From contig FN648482.1 in assembly GCA_000310025.1 (NCBI GenBank), forward strand, positions 127,565 to 191,564: DNA of 64,000 nt, read 5' to 3'. A program made the position numbers and the translations under genes. The DNA comes from Ectocarpus siliculosus (taxonomy: Eukaryota; Sar; Phaeophyceae; Ectocarpales; Ectocarpaceae). Each line of letters starts with the position of its first letter. The first letter of the stretch is position 1. Shown here piece by piece: positions 32,580 through 45,020 of this stretch. Below the pieces are notes generated by a model. It saw nothing but the letters and a program-made list of their open reading frames with translations, searched no databases and was not told the origin of the DNA.

Positions 32580-34517
32580 AGGTTTAATTACGCGGCCGAA
32601 GGCCGCGAAAACCATTTGGAACCCATATATTTTTGGTCCGAGAAGAGCGGCGCCAGATATCTTTGTTGGACGTGCGGCTGATGAGTAGTGTACGTCCAAG
32701 TGTGCACGTACTCCTGACAGCAGTTGAACACCTTGTGTTGCACGCGTCAATAGGTGCATACTGCAGTTGTCTTTCGAATGCACTACCTCAACAACAACCA
32801 CTATGTATCTCTGGTTGGTGCCATCTGGACTACTTTTTTATTGTTTCCGGACATTATTGCGAGTGCACGTGTTTCCACTAGTTTGAACTGCGTAGCAGTA
32901 TACATGATGCACATAAAGTACACTTGACGACCTCAAAACCCGCCAAATACAGGTAATTGTGTATGCGTATGTGCACGCATAACCGAACTAACTGTTTGTT
33001 GTTGTTGTGGTGGTTGGTGCATTTTGCTTTGCTCCTCATAGACTTACATGTACTTCTTGGCAAATGACCATTCAACAGCCAGGCTATTGGTGCGAAATAC
33101 GATCGGTCCAAAAGAATCGAAAGTTTCTATCAACACAACCAGCAGGAGGCAGGTGTGCATCTCCCACGCCACAGAGAGTTGAAAGCTCACAGATGCTGTA
33201 TACGTCGCTCTAGGTTCGATCGCAATGATGTTATTCAATTTTCACCTGGAGGTTGCGTAGTTCGGACAAGACCAGGTGTTGTACTACGCGCATTTCATGC
33301 TTGGTTAGTTTGTCTCACATCGGCCATGGGGCCTTGTCCATGCCACCTCCCCTCCTCGTTGCATCCATTGCTTGAAGAATACAAGATACCTCACCAAGTT
33401 AAATAACGTGCTGCTGGCTAACAGAAGCTCCAACCATGTCCATCCAAAACAACGCAAAGAAATACCACTTTGGACACATTTCTTGTGCTCAAATGCTCGA
33501 ACCTGGTTTCGTGTGCCACCTTTCGCCACTGCCAGAACCCCCCCCTTGTCGTGTCTACTCTCATTCTTAGAATGCTCCGGCATGCTTGGTTGGTACAACA
33601 ACCCTGCTCTATAGCAAGGTCAACGGTAACTCAAACGACAGCCACAAGCACTTGTTGGCAATGTCTTCAACAGACAACAAGCCCCACCCCCTACGTTATT
33701 TCTTTGCATGTTCCCTCCGCGGGGCACCGCACACGGGCTGCGGTAAAAAGGCCCGCCGAGAATCTCTGCACGCAAAAAGTGCGCTGGTTTCCATTCGCCT
33801 CGGAGAGGAGGTATCGGGATTCTTCCCCCATCCACCCACCCCCCATCATCCAGTTTTTCCCTATCGCCCAATCCTGGTGGAAGTACGGGCCCGTGGATTG
33901 CCTGTATGCAGAGCAGAGACACAACACGTCCGGTTGACGAGATGGTGTCGCGTTTGAAAGGTGGTGTTGATCGGCAGCAGCAGCGGCAAACAGGAAACTA
34001 GTTTGTCACGAAAATGATCTTAGAAGAGGAGCCACGAGCGAGTTTAGGGTACGTGTGTCTGTTTAGAAAGAGTTGGGATTGGGGCGATGGTGCGTGGCCT
34101 GTTTGCAATAGTTCAGACCAAAAGCAAACGAGTCGTGAACGAGGAGCAGGGAACACGTCGAACAGGTTGCACACTGGACACTTGCGCAAGCGTAAAGAGA
34201 GGAATACTGGTGCTGTGCGTGGCAACGTACTAGTGTTATTTGTGTAATGTGTCTCTACCACCTCTCAACTCTCTGTCAAGACAACATTCACACATACACG
34301 TCGAGGTCTTGCATTTATATCGTCGATCTCGGCTGCTGGGTGCAGTGGTAGGATCGATCGGCCTCCCTCTACATCGCTTTGCCTCCTCTCTCAACTGTCG
34401 GATAGTTCCACACACAGACGCCATGCCCTGTCTCTCGCTTCCGGTTTGCTGGACAACAGCGTAGCCAAGCGTAGGTCACGCGTACTCCTCCCAATCGCAT
34501 CTCGCTTCCCCCTTAGC

Positions 34518-34583
<66 letters not shown>

Positions 34584-36740
34584 CTCTGTCGGTATCCGTT
34601 GCTATTTCGACGGACTGGGCACGAGCAATTGTCCCAGACCCGAATTGTCAAACCTCCTAAGCACAGGTAGCGGCTTCTAACTCGGTGCCGTATCCGAGAG
34701 ATGGGCATTGGAAATGATGTTGCAAAGATGTCACCATGCATTCATTCATAAGGCTCATTCGTTCACAAGCTGATAATTTTGGGAGAACACGATTTGATGT
34801 AATGGTACCACAGCAATCAAGCAGTAGCCATGGCGCGGTCCCAGGAACACAACATCCGTCAACTACGGGGCGAATGCCATACGAATCGAAAAACAATGGG
34901 CGCCGTATCGACGAGAGTACTGTACCAAACATCGAAGGGAGTGAGGCAGAATCCCCAAATAATAAGGGTCACTATGTTGTACTGCTGTAGACTTGTACTG
35001 CTGTACACCCACAGATACACCCGAACGTCAAGAAAACGTGAACCGGAAGCCTCTCGGGCATCCTTGTTAAAAAGGTCTTGGGACTGCCCCGCATAACGTT
35101 CGCCCTTGGTACTTGACGCGCAACAACTTGGTGCTCCGCTCCACCGAAAACAAGCGTTGTACGTGAGGAGGTTGGCTATCCTTTGGACGAAGCCTACAGA
35201 GTGTACGTGGGATTGTACCTTCGACAAGAGCACGGAGTTCTTTGCTCTGGCATGCTGTTTTACAGCAGGAGGTTGCTCGCTACTGCGCGTCAGGTGTGAG
35301 ACTCTGTGCTTTTTCACTCGTGCATGTGCTCGGGACGTCTTACGAAGGAACCAACAGGATGGCAAAACCTTCTACAACTTTAACAGTAGTACCACATTCG
35401 AACTCGTTTGAGCGGGATTCCAATTTGCGTTATGTAATACGCCGCCGTACCCTCGACCTGTTCGCGACACACAAACGTCCACTACTACCGGCCACGCTAA
35501 TTGGTAGCTCCGCCTAACATAACGATAGGGTAGTCAGCGCAGGTCAGCAAAGAGAACGAGGGACTGGGCGATGCTGTAATTGCGAGGACGGTGTACGCCG
35601 GAGGTTATGATGTCCTGGCCATGGGGATGGGCGCGGGGGGCAAAGACTTGCACACTAGTGGTGACTCGATTTTTAGCTTCTCGGGCTCCCGAAGAACAAC
35701 AACGCAACATGTTTCTCACCAAACGAACGACAGAACAGAGTGCTATCTATCCACACCTGCCATGTTTTGTACCATGCTCAGCGCAACTAGAGGGCCTGCC
35801 GGCCTCTCACCCGGTCGTGGAAGATAGACGCTGTACTCAGACTCGTGCTTGTTGTGTCTAAAAAGACCAGACGCCTGCCGGGCATCGCACCGCCTCTTTT
35901 GGCATACTGTTGGGACCGCCATTTGCTTGAACCGCTGGTGGAAGTGCTGGTCCGAATGAGACGATGCTGCCGCCGGCTGCATCTGCTGCTGCTGTTGCTG
36001 CAGCTCCTGTGGTCTGGCTGGCAAAGCTCAAGCTTCCCCATGGATGGGTTGCCGCGCTGCTGATTGATGATCTCCAACCGGAGGTCCAGTCCTGGCACCA
36101 GGAGTCAGCTTGTGGTCCTTGACTCTGAAGGCCTACCTCCAGCCCCCAGGAAGAGTTTGTCATCGCTGTGTCGTGTGTTCACATGGTCGCTGCTGCTGCT
36201 ACTGCTGCTGCTGTGCGTGCGGCGCATCCTCCGTGCTTCGTGACTTTTGAAGTTTTTGATCGGTCATGCCTCGTGAAACTTCGTGCTATGGAGGATTCTT
36301 ACTGGCCGATGCCTCGTGGACTCTGTCCCGCTCGTTTCTTATCTCGCCACACAGCCTAAAATATGACCCGTAAAAAATGGCAAATTGTGCACAATATTTT
36401 CAACGTCTTTTCAGCTTTTAGCTCGTAGTTGCTTTGGTCAACACCACTCCGGGATGGGTGCTGCTGCACACTTCACCCCACCAACGCATGCGCGCGGTCG
36501 GTCATAGACCGTTCGGCCAGCTGTGGGATACCTTCTGCTTCGGCGCCGACAAAGGTTCAGATATATATCAATTTGATGTAGGGCCAGCCCTAGGAAAAAA
36601 AAGATGGCCTCTGATAATATCGTACAATATATCGAGGTACTCCATGTTGTACTGAAAGGGCCGACGACGACCATATATGTTTGCAGTATACTAACATGAT
36701 GCACCACCGCCACATCCCCACCAACCGCATCCCAATATTT
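32580..36740. other. Unassigned sequence with simple repeats
   Basis: Contains (CT)n at 34524-34575 and CTG-rich stretches near 35975-36005 and 36185-36215 (a poly-Gln run in one minus-strand frame). The ORFs of 60-120 residues overlap on both strands and none shows a domain. If the sulfotransferase is a single gene, this lies inside its intron. Confidence 0.45.
34524..34575. repeat. (CT)n microsatellite
   Basis: About 24 uninterrupted CT dinucleotides. Confidence 0.95.
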
Positions 36741-37189
36741 CGAATAATATTGTTGTTGTGTTGTTGTCTTCACAATAAAACCGTTCCGTACTCTCTGTCC
36801 AGTACCTTCTTCTGTCCGTACTAGTCTAACACTTGACGGGGTTGATTTCCGTGGTCACAGGCTAACTGTACCCAAAGAAAGGTATACCAAAATATAATGG
36901 AGCCGAAGGGTCCGCAAGCCAATAAAGGTCAACGACAAATAGTCTAGGCCACTCCGCTCGCCTCTTCGCGCTATGCGAGGTAACCCTAGGTTGGAAAAAG
37001 AAAGAGCAATAAACAGAAAGACACTGACAGAGAAAGACACACGCCGTAACGACAAACAACAAACAAACACAACAACGCAACAAAACACAAAACAACACAC
37101 AAGACAAAGTGGCCCACTCGCGCCAGCCCATGCACGTCATCGCTCGCGGGGGGTTAGTGCAATCGTGCAGTGCCGGGGGGGGGGATAAG

Positions 37190-40100
37190 TCAAGCAAGGG
37201 GTTCAATTCGGCACGGTATTTCGCGGCACTCGGTCCGGTGTTCGCTTTTCCTGCCTTTCCTCGCCGTCTTGTCCGCCTGCTGTACCCCTCCCACCCCCGT
37301 GGTTGTTGCCGTGTCCGTTTTGTTGTCGGGCTTCTTGTTTCGTTTGAGCGCGCGTTGTCGGCTAGCCTCCTCTTCCTTCTTGTGCCAGGAGGCCATGAAC
37401 CTCTTAGCTCCCTGCAGTACCTCCGTAGCCACGGTACTCCCCGGTCCACCTTCGCTGCTTCCATCCAAGTTGCTTCCGGGACTCCGAAGAAGCATGGCTC
37501 TGCGTCCGTAGATACGTGCTCTGCTTCAAACATCTTCAGGTCGTCCTTTAGGCGCATCTGTCAGTTTTGCTCCGGTCACCCCCTGCCTGCCCCCCCCCCC
37601 CCCCCCACCAGTTTGCGAGGCATCACCCGTTTCCGGAGTCGTCCGTCTGGCTGCCTTGCCAGCGCTCCCGCGAACAACAGGCGCCGTTGCCGGATAATGG
37701 TTTCCACGCTTTGGCACCCTACCCTCTTCAGGGTCTGGGCGTAGGAAAGCTGCCGGTAGGTGCCCTTCTTGCGTTGGTAACCGATACCTCGCAGGAGCAG
37801 TCGGTGGTGTATCGTCCGCAACGTCCAATATTGGTCTTGATGTGGGGCCCATGACATGCAGCCGTACAGCAGTGCCTCCATCGCCTCGGCCAGGAGCAGG
37901 CGAGTCTTCAGTCGGAACGGTGCTTTCGGCCTGTCGAAGAGCTCCTGGCCCTATCTCCTGACGCACGCCCACGCTGCTCTGCTCCGGTATTTGATCTCCG
38001 GGGTCAGGTCGCCATGTTCGTTGACGAGGCTACGTAGGTATCGGAATTCAGTCGTCTGGGCATACCTCTACGCTGCTGCCTCGATGATGAGCGGTGGCGG
38101 CGGGGGGGGCGGTGGTGTTGCTGTCTGCTTCTCCGTTGCGGGCATCAGGAGCGTCTCCGTCTTCTTCTCCGATACCGTCAGGCCGAACTCCCCAAACACC
38201 TCCACGATGACGGTCATTATTCTCGTCAGTCCTTCGGCAGATCTCCATACGACGAAGACATCATCGGCATACAGCAACTCCCATAGAGCACCTCCACGAG
38301 ATACTGTTTTCTGCTGCGAATAAGCTAGGCACAGGGGATGCCACTGCAGCAATTTCGGCCAATAGACCAGATCTTCCCAATTCGTTGGTTTGAGGCAGAG
38401 CAGAGAGCGCACCCCACGCAAGCACGCGTGAAGCTTGCTGCCTGCACCAGCGGACGCCTTGAGAGTGGGCTGTATAGTCTTCCTGACCCTACTAGCCTTT
38501 GTCACACAAAGCTCCAAGCCAAAACGGTATTCTGAAGTAGTTAACGAGCGTGGAATGTAGATGGGAAATATCGTGGGGTGAACACGAAAAAGTAGTTGTC
38601 CAACATGCATTCAAACAAGCCTATGAAAACGGAACGGTCAGACCTCCGCCCCGGGTGCTTCAAGGTACAACTGTGGCCGCCATACCCAACGTTTCGAGAG
38701 ACGACGAGGTTCCGAACAACCCTATGCCCGTAAGGAGTAGATCGGTGTAGCGCTACGGCGTGGCCTGTGGGCCCAAGGAGCTAGTTTTAGGGTTTCGCTG
38801 TCGAATTCAAGTCGGTGATCCGATCTAAAAATACACCCACAACGAGAACGCGAGAAGGGAATACATTGCAATCAAGCTCTTAAATCTTGGGTCGAGAATA
38901 AAGGCAAAAACGTGCTGGTCCCGACTGCTGTGTTCACTTTCCGTCCGCGGAAACGTTGGGTTGCTTGGGCACGTCGAATAATCCCGTACCTGACTTGCTG
39001 GTGAAACGAGCAAGCCCGACATCGGGAGAAGCGCTTTTGCTCGTTTTCAAACGGAAAATCAAGCATCAATGGACCGGACCTTCCTTGTAGTACGTCAGAC
39101 AGCTGAAAGAGGCAACACAGCACACCAGCTGTAGCAGCGCGTGCAAGCAGCTAGGCTCCCGTGTGCAGCGACACGTGCAGCGACGCGTGCGTGATGAACG
39201 CATAGATCGGTGCTACCCAATGTAGTGGATAACTTTCAGATCGGTTGATCGTATCCCGCCCAAAGGCAAGAGAACATGGTGCTGTCGGTTTGATTCACCG
39301 CAAATTGAAAGAAAACATCATTTCATCTTTGTTTTTCTATGTGGAACAATCAAGTGGCAAATCTCCGACAATTTGTGAGTGGAAGAAAAAAGGCAGTGTA
39401 CTTTGGTCGCTTGGGTCCCACATGATGGTATGACCTTGAAGGCTGTCACCCGTACTCATTGAACCCTGCCTGGGTGCGCTTGCTCTCACTCAGGTTGGAC
39501 ACATCGCGAGATATCATGAATCAAAACGGCGAGGGTTTCAAGGATCAAAACGAGAGGGCGCCACGGCGAGAAAAGGACAATCAACTTGTGGAGAAAACAT
39601 ATTCTTGCAGAAATACGGTTCGTTGCAGCCATGGTCTCTCATGCCCGCTCTCTCGCCCCAGCACTCGTACATGCAGAGTGAAACGTAGCGACGAAGTCAG
39701 GATATAGCCAAATTACACGGCCACAGACGGAAACCACTATCAGAGGTGGAAGCCCTGAAAGTTTTAGCTTCACGTGTCATCCCCTTTGACGCCCATGCTG
39801 GTGATTTTGCTGTCTACAGTCAAACATGTCTCTTTTTGTGTTGAAACAAAACGAAGACAAGCCTGACCATGGGCCCACACGGTGATGCCTACCACGGATC
39901 AACGGCCCTGAGGGTGGCTGCATGGTATAGGGCAACCTCTGGCAGTCAACCTACGGTGGGAATTACCGCTGCAGTCGTTGATATACGCTTTCAGGCGTGG
40001 AGCGTTGTCGCTCCTTTTTTATATGCTTGTTTGAAAGTAACTTGACGATTGTTTTCAGCGATATTTCTCAGAGAGAGACATCTACATTCCACGCTCGATA

Positions 40101-42500
40101 CTCCTTCAGAAAACCGTTTAGACTTGGAGCTTTGTGTGACAAAGGCTAGTAGGGCCAGGACGACTATACAGCCCACTCTCAGCGGGCCGACTCGTGCAGG
40201 CAGCAAGCTTTACGCGTGTTTGTGTGGGGTGCGCTCTCTGCTCTGCCTCAAACCACCAGCGAATTGGGAAGATCCGGTCTATTGGCCGAAATTGCTGCAG
40301 CGGCATCCCCTGTGCCTAGCTTATTCACAGCAGAAAAAAGTATCTCGTGGAGGTGTTTTATACCGCCCTCCGCACTCGGTCAAGTGGTGTCCTCGCCGCC
40401 GCTCCCGTCTTCTCTTCCAGGTACACGAGGTTCTGGAGAATAACATCATCCTCGCTGAATAGAATGGCAACGACCTCGATGACCGCGGCGAAGAAGATAT
40501 TGAACAGCAGTGGGGACAGCACACACCCTTGTTGTAGGCCTTGTGTGACCAAGAACCAGGCTGAAAACTATCCGTCGTCCATGCGTACCGGGCCGCATTC
40601 CGCGTGGAATTGGCGGATGACGGCGATCATCTCCTCAGGAATCCCGGCCTTGGCCAGGCCCTTCCACAGCAGCTCTCGGTCCACCGAATCATACGCTTTC
40701 TTCAGGTCGACGAAGCACATGTAGAGTGGTATTTTCCTTCTCCGCCCCAACTCCTGGAGTCGGCACACGACGAACAGCATGTCGATGGTGGATCGACCAG
40801 GTGGGAACCCGCATTGTTCCTCCGGGAGGATGTTGTTGGTTTCGCAGAAGGCGCTTAGGCGGTTGGTGATGATCTTGACGGGGACCTTGCCTACGTGAGA
40901 TAGGGGCGAGATCCCCCTGATTTTGTTGCAGTTGGACCGGTTATCCTTCTTGTACAACACCTTGATGGTTGCGTCATTCCACTCTTGGGGGATCTCTCCT
41001 CCGTTCCACACCTCAACGAGGATGGCACGGAGGTGGTCCAGGACGATGGGTTCCTCGTCGTCGTCGTCGATCTTGAGCAACTCTGCAGGGAGGGAGTCAT
41101 TGCCGGGTGCCTTCCAGTTCTGCAGTCCTTTCGGTGCCCGTTCCACTACCTCGAGGTCTGGCACCGCTCCCAACCGTCGAGTGGCACGTGTCGCCGGTCG
41201 CTGCGTCACTTGCTCGATGATGTCTGGGTTCAGGGTGGGAGACTCGGTGTTGAGGAGGTTACCGAATAATCTCGCCCAACGCTGGAGGATGTCGTTCTTT
41301 CTCCGAAGCAGCACGCCATTCTCGTCCGCAACGGGCTGCTGCCCTCCCGCATATCGCCCACTGAGCCCCACTGATCTCTTGATGTGTTGATAGAGGCCTC
41401 GCATATCGCGGTCCTTGTAGATCGCTTCGAGTTCCGTCGCATATCTGTCCAGGTGGGCATGTATGCCCGTTTCGACTGCTGCGGCCACTCCCTTACACGC
41501 TGCTTTGAGGGCCCTCCAAGATGTTGTGTTCCATTTGTCCTTCATCGCTCGGCGCGCTTCCCGCCGTTGGTGAGGGCCTCCTCCAATGTTGCTCTTGTCT
41601 CAGAGGTCTTACACCATTCTCCGCGGTTCCTCTGGTATATTCGCCCTCGCCGCTTCGAGGAGAGCATTGGTGAACTCGGTCGCCTTTTCCGGGGTGGTGG
41701 TCGTTCGTTCTCCCTACTGTTGGTCGAAGTTGGGGAGAAACCGATTAGTCACCTCCCATCGCGTTGGTTCGACCTTCAGCTCCCGTCGGTCGAAGTGCTT
41801 CTGGTCCGGTTTGGTCAGGACTGCTCGGTTATGGGCAAGCCTGCCACCGAGGGTGACGGTTGCTATAACCATGTTGTGGTCTGAGTCCGCCTTGACTGGG
41901 TATACCGGCTGGGGGGTGACGGCCATGTTGGACACTCGGCCGCGGTGTGCCTGCCGCGTAAGAATGTAGTCGAGGCGCCGGCGGTCGGTCCCTGACGCAC
42001 CGTTGTAGGTGTGCCATATTCCGTCCTTGCGTGTCTCGAAGAACGTGTTCGCGAGTACTAGCTTGTTTTCCGCTGCGAAGGTCAGCAGTAGTCTGCCATT
42101 CTCGTTTATCTCATCGCGTCCTCCTCGTCCATCCTCTCTCCCGTCCGAACATTGGCATCTATCAAGATATACACGTATTCTTTGGAGGGAATCCTCCGCA
42201 CGAGACTGTCAAGGTTTCCCCAGAACTCTGTCTTGCTGTCGTCGCCGGCGACCTCGGTTGGGGCGTACTCAGCATCCAAGTTGACAGCTCCGCGGTGGCC
42301 CGTCATCTCAAAACTCATGGCCATGAGGCTTTCATCGACATTGTTCGTGGTGAAAGTGGAGGTCTTGCACAGGGACTCTTTAACGGCTATTCCCACACCA
42401 TGGATATTGCGCTTTCCGTACCACAGCAGAACATTCGGAAACCCGCTACTGCGAACTCCGTTTGACCTGGCCTTCTGGTCTCCTGCGGCCCTACCACCGA
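37190..42500 (-). pseudogene. LINE ORF2 (endonuclease and reverse transcriptase), copy 1
   Basis: Endonuclease part (42396-41714): YAPTE, LIDANVRTGER and SDHNMV motifs of the APE fold. RT part (41545-40360): KVPVKIITNRLS, EEQCGFPPGRSTIDMLF, FVDLKKAYDSVDRELLW, GCVLSPLLFNIFF. After the insertion: LLYADD (about 38258-38275) with the two catalytic Asp, then VSEKKTETLLM. The C-terminal part (37972-37190) has YRQLSYAQTLKRV. The reading frame is broken several times even outside the insertion, for example near 42100, 41700 and 40555. The arginine of the usual GFRPGRS motif is changed to Pro. Non-functional. Confidence 0.85.
38286..40360. mobile_element. 2.07-kb transposon with inverted repeats of about 350 bp, inside LINE copy 1
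   Basis: Outer ends read GAGCACCTCCACGAG on the left and, in reverse complement, AAACACCTCCACGAG on the right. The inverted repeats run 38286-38632 and about 40003-40360 with small indels. Comparison with the uninterrupted LINE copy 2 (55715-55745) places the insertion at a TA dinucleotide, apparently duplicated. The interior has no intact transposase. A minus-strand frame (39022-38825) contains ILDPRFKSL, a motif typical of hAT transposases, but hAT elements make 8-bp duplications, so this does not fit the ends. Confidence 0.8.
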
Positions 42501-42914
42501 TACATCTTGTTTCGCTGCCTCGATGCTGTAGGCTCGCCCTTAGCCATTCTTCCCGTTTACAGCCAGAGTCCGCACGTTCCAGGGTGCTGCCCTAAGAAGT
42601 AGACCCTCTGTCTCCCTCGGGCGGTGCGTGCTGTTCTCTTAACCAGCCTAGGCTTCGCCCGTCCCCTCCTTTTCCTCCTTCGTGCCCTCTCTTTCTGTCG
42701 GGGTTTAGTTGTTTTGCGGGCTCTCGGGCTAACGTACAAGTTACCCCGGTGTTTGCCTTTTGTCCCAGCGAGTTGTCTTGTCCCGGAGCGGTGCGACCCT
42801 CCAGCTCTGAACCCTCTCCTTTCCCCTCGCTGGTGCATACCCCCACGGTGGACACCGTGTTCTCTGTTGTGTGGTACGTGTAAATGCTGGTACAAAATAC
42901 CCAGGAGGTGTGAC

Positions 42915-43506
42915 ATTATCATTTATTGCTTGTCTTTCGAATTGTCATTTTGCATTAATGTTCTCTTCACACGCGGGGAAGAGAGAGAAACCACACTAGC
43001 GGAACACCTGCAGACGCCCTCTTCGCCTGTCCTAAAGTGTCTTTGTCCATCAGTACTACTGTATCTCTCTCTTCTCCAAGAATACAGCCCGGGGTTTCTC
43101 TTTCCCCCGGTGTGGGGAACTCTTCTTACTGCATGGAACATCTCAGACGACCAAGTCCCCAAATGGTCCTCTGCCATTTACTCTACCATTGCATTCTTTC
43201 CTTTCCCTCGCCTTCGAACGAAAAGGGTGGGTGGGCGAAAAAACAAACCAATTTGTTGCCCTCCCAACCTGGGCAATCCCTCTCTCTGAACTCACCTACT
43301 ACTGTTATGTAGTTCTGCTACTCCACGCTGTCGAGGGGGCCTTGTCCTTGCACGTGAACTCTCCGATAAAGTGACCATTTCATGGAACTCTCCAAATCTG
43401 ATACCCCGAAATACAGGAACCAAACCGCCTCTGGCAAATTCGACGGTTTCAATTAACAGAAGTAGTCTGCATCGGCTATGTTTGCCTCACCAAACTTGCT
43501 ATTTAT
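42915..43506 (-). repeat. Joined left and right YR repeats (solo form), copy 2
   Basis: Homologous along its length to 8935-9485: TTTCGAATTG start, CACGCGGGGAAGAGAGAGAAACC, the CCCCAAATGG block, GGGTGGGTGGGCG, then CCCGAAATACAGGAAC and the CTCACCAAACTTGCTATTTA end. No recombinase is adjacent, so it is a solo repeat, analogous to a solo LTR. Confidence 0.85.
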
Positions 43507-44097
43507 ACCACATGTGCCTCCCGAAAAAGTTCGAAACGCACCGGAAGGCGGCAACTATTGTTGTCCGCGAGGCCTGCCTGTGCAGCTGTGTGTGGGGAGG
43601 TATGTGAGATTCCTTTCGAGCTAGGAGGCAGACAACGGCGGTAGGCCTGAGTGTCCATTTACATCGTTGATCGTAGAGGCCGAGGTGCACTGTATTCTCT
43701 CTTCTCGAGCAGCTACGGTCTGTGCGTCGGTCCTATTTGTCCAAGGGGAGGAAACAAAAGGGATGCAAGATGCGCACTTAACACAATTAATTATATATTT
43801 AAACGAAGTGGAGGACTCGGCCGTATTTTTAGGCCACACCCAGGGGTTGAACCTTGACCCGACGTTGACGTTTCTTATCTGTTGGCCCGTTCTGTACTAT
43901 ATACCCGCTTTCATTGCTAGTTGTGAAGTCAAACACGTACGAATTTCAAGTCAAGCGTGGAGGAAGGGGCGAGAGGAGATGCAAGCCACGATTCACGGTT
44001 TCTTGTGGAAGCAAAAATATCACTCCGTTAGTTGTGCACCATCGGACTATGGCCTAGAGGAACCAGTGGCAATCACACACACTACTGATAGTTTTTC
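43507..44097. other. Intergenic, nothing assigned
   Basis: Short ORFs on both strands only, with no recognised repeat or domain. Confidence 0.45.
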
Positions 44098-44510
44098 TGA
44101 ACCGCCCATGGGACACCCATGGACATGCCCATGAAGTGCCCACCGTGGGCACTTCCAGCCTAGAACTTCGCCACCGTCATATCAACCTAGAACTTAGTCA
44201 CCTGCACATCAACCAAGAATTTGGCCACCAGCGCCAACCTAGCACGTATCGTGGGGCTTGGGGTTTGGGTAAGGGTTGGAGTTACGGTTATTAGCCGCTA
44301 TTGTGCCCGTTCCAACGCAGATAATCAATTTTTTAGGAGTACACTGGTTCGGTTGAAGGGCTCTCATTGGCCGCCCATGGGTCACCCATGGGCTTTCCCA
44401 TGGGCCGCCCATGGACTGCCACGGGCTACCCATGAGCAAGCCCATGGGTTCCCCCATGCGTCAACCATCACCCATGCGTCACCCATGGGTGACTCATGGG
44501 CTGCCGATAG
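44098..44510 (+). repeat. CCCATGGGC-type dispersed repeat, copy 2
   Basis: 44098-44270 matches 26915-27085 in inverted orientation. 44360-44510 is a dense run of CCCATGGG palindromes spaced about 10-12 bp. It ends in two TTAGGG units (44508-44522). Confidence 0.8.
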
Positions 44511-44543
44511 GGTTAGGGTTAGCTGTAGAAAGTGTGGGAGACC

Positions 44544-44808
44544 TGTTTGAGTGTTTGCGGCCTACGCCACTTATTTATCGAGTGAGGCTGTTTCGGTGAT
44601 GTATTAACTTCACGAGAGGTAGGCGACCGTCCTTCACACGGACGAAAGAGGGAGTGCTCCACACAGAGCAGCTCCAACGCTCCAACAGCAAGGAGGGGCC
44701 CCGTGACACATCACGGTGCCCCCTACCAAACGGCAATCTTACCAATCTGCGTGACACCAAATCATACAGCACGTGTATCCAACACCAATGTTCGCAGACT
44801 CTCGAACA
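44544..44808 (-). repeat. Copia 3' LTR
   Basis: 265 bp with TG...CA ends. Differs from the 5' LTR by G/A at about 44587 and C/T at about 44720. Confidence 0.97.
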
Positions 44809-44824
44809 CCCTCCCTGGTTCTTC
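44809..44824 (-). other. Copia polypurine tract
   Basis: Read on the minus strand, GAACCAGGGAGGG lies directly before the 3' LTR, where plus-strand DNA synthesis is primed. Confidence 0.8.
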
Positions 44825-45020
44825 ACGCGAGTGACTAACCATTAATGGGGCAAGGGATACATCAGAAATACCAACATGGTAATACGTGGAGGGGAAACCC
44901 GGCGTCCGGGCAAAACCCCTCGAAAGAAACCCTAACACCACAAAGAAAAAACCGTCGCTATCACAGCGAATCACAACGGCCGCACTTATCAGAAAATCCA
45001 ATGCAAGTTCTAAAAAACAG

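Larger units (their letters stand above)
36750..42885 (-). mobile_element. LINE copy 1 (APE-type non-LTR retrotransposon), interrupted
   Basis: Minus-strand element that ends 3' in an AAC-repeat tail (36768-36750), like copy 2 at 54021-58350, with which it shares coding and 3' untranslated sequence. Order: short 5' region (to about 42885), endonuclease, reverse transcriptase, C-terminal domain, 3' UTR, tail. One main ORF and a simple-repeat tail recall RTE-like LINEs, but I cannot fix the clade. It is split by a 2.07-kb insertion at 38286-40360. Its 5' end lies about 30 bp from a solo YR repeat. Confidence 0.85.

Noticed and set aside
38825-39022. A hAT transposase gene in the inserted element
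   Set aside because: Only one 9-residue motif fits, the frame is 65 residues long, and the element's ends and TA duplication do not suit hAT.
44258-44522. Telomere-like TTAGGG and TTTGGG words near 44265 and 44508
   Set aside because: Only two perfect TTAGGG units and scattered degenerate ones. Too short for an interstitial telomere, and they lie at the edge of the CCCATGGG repeat.
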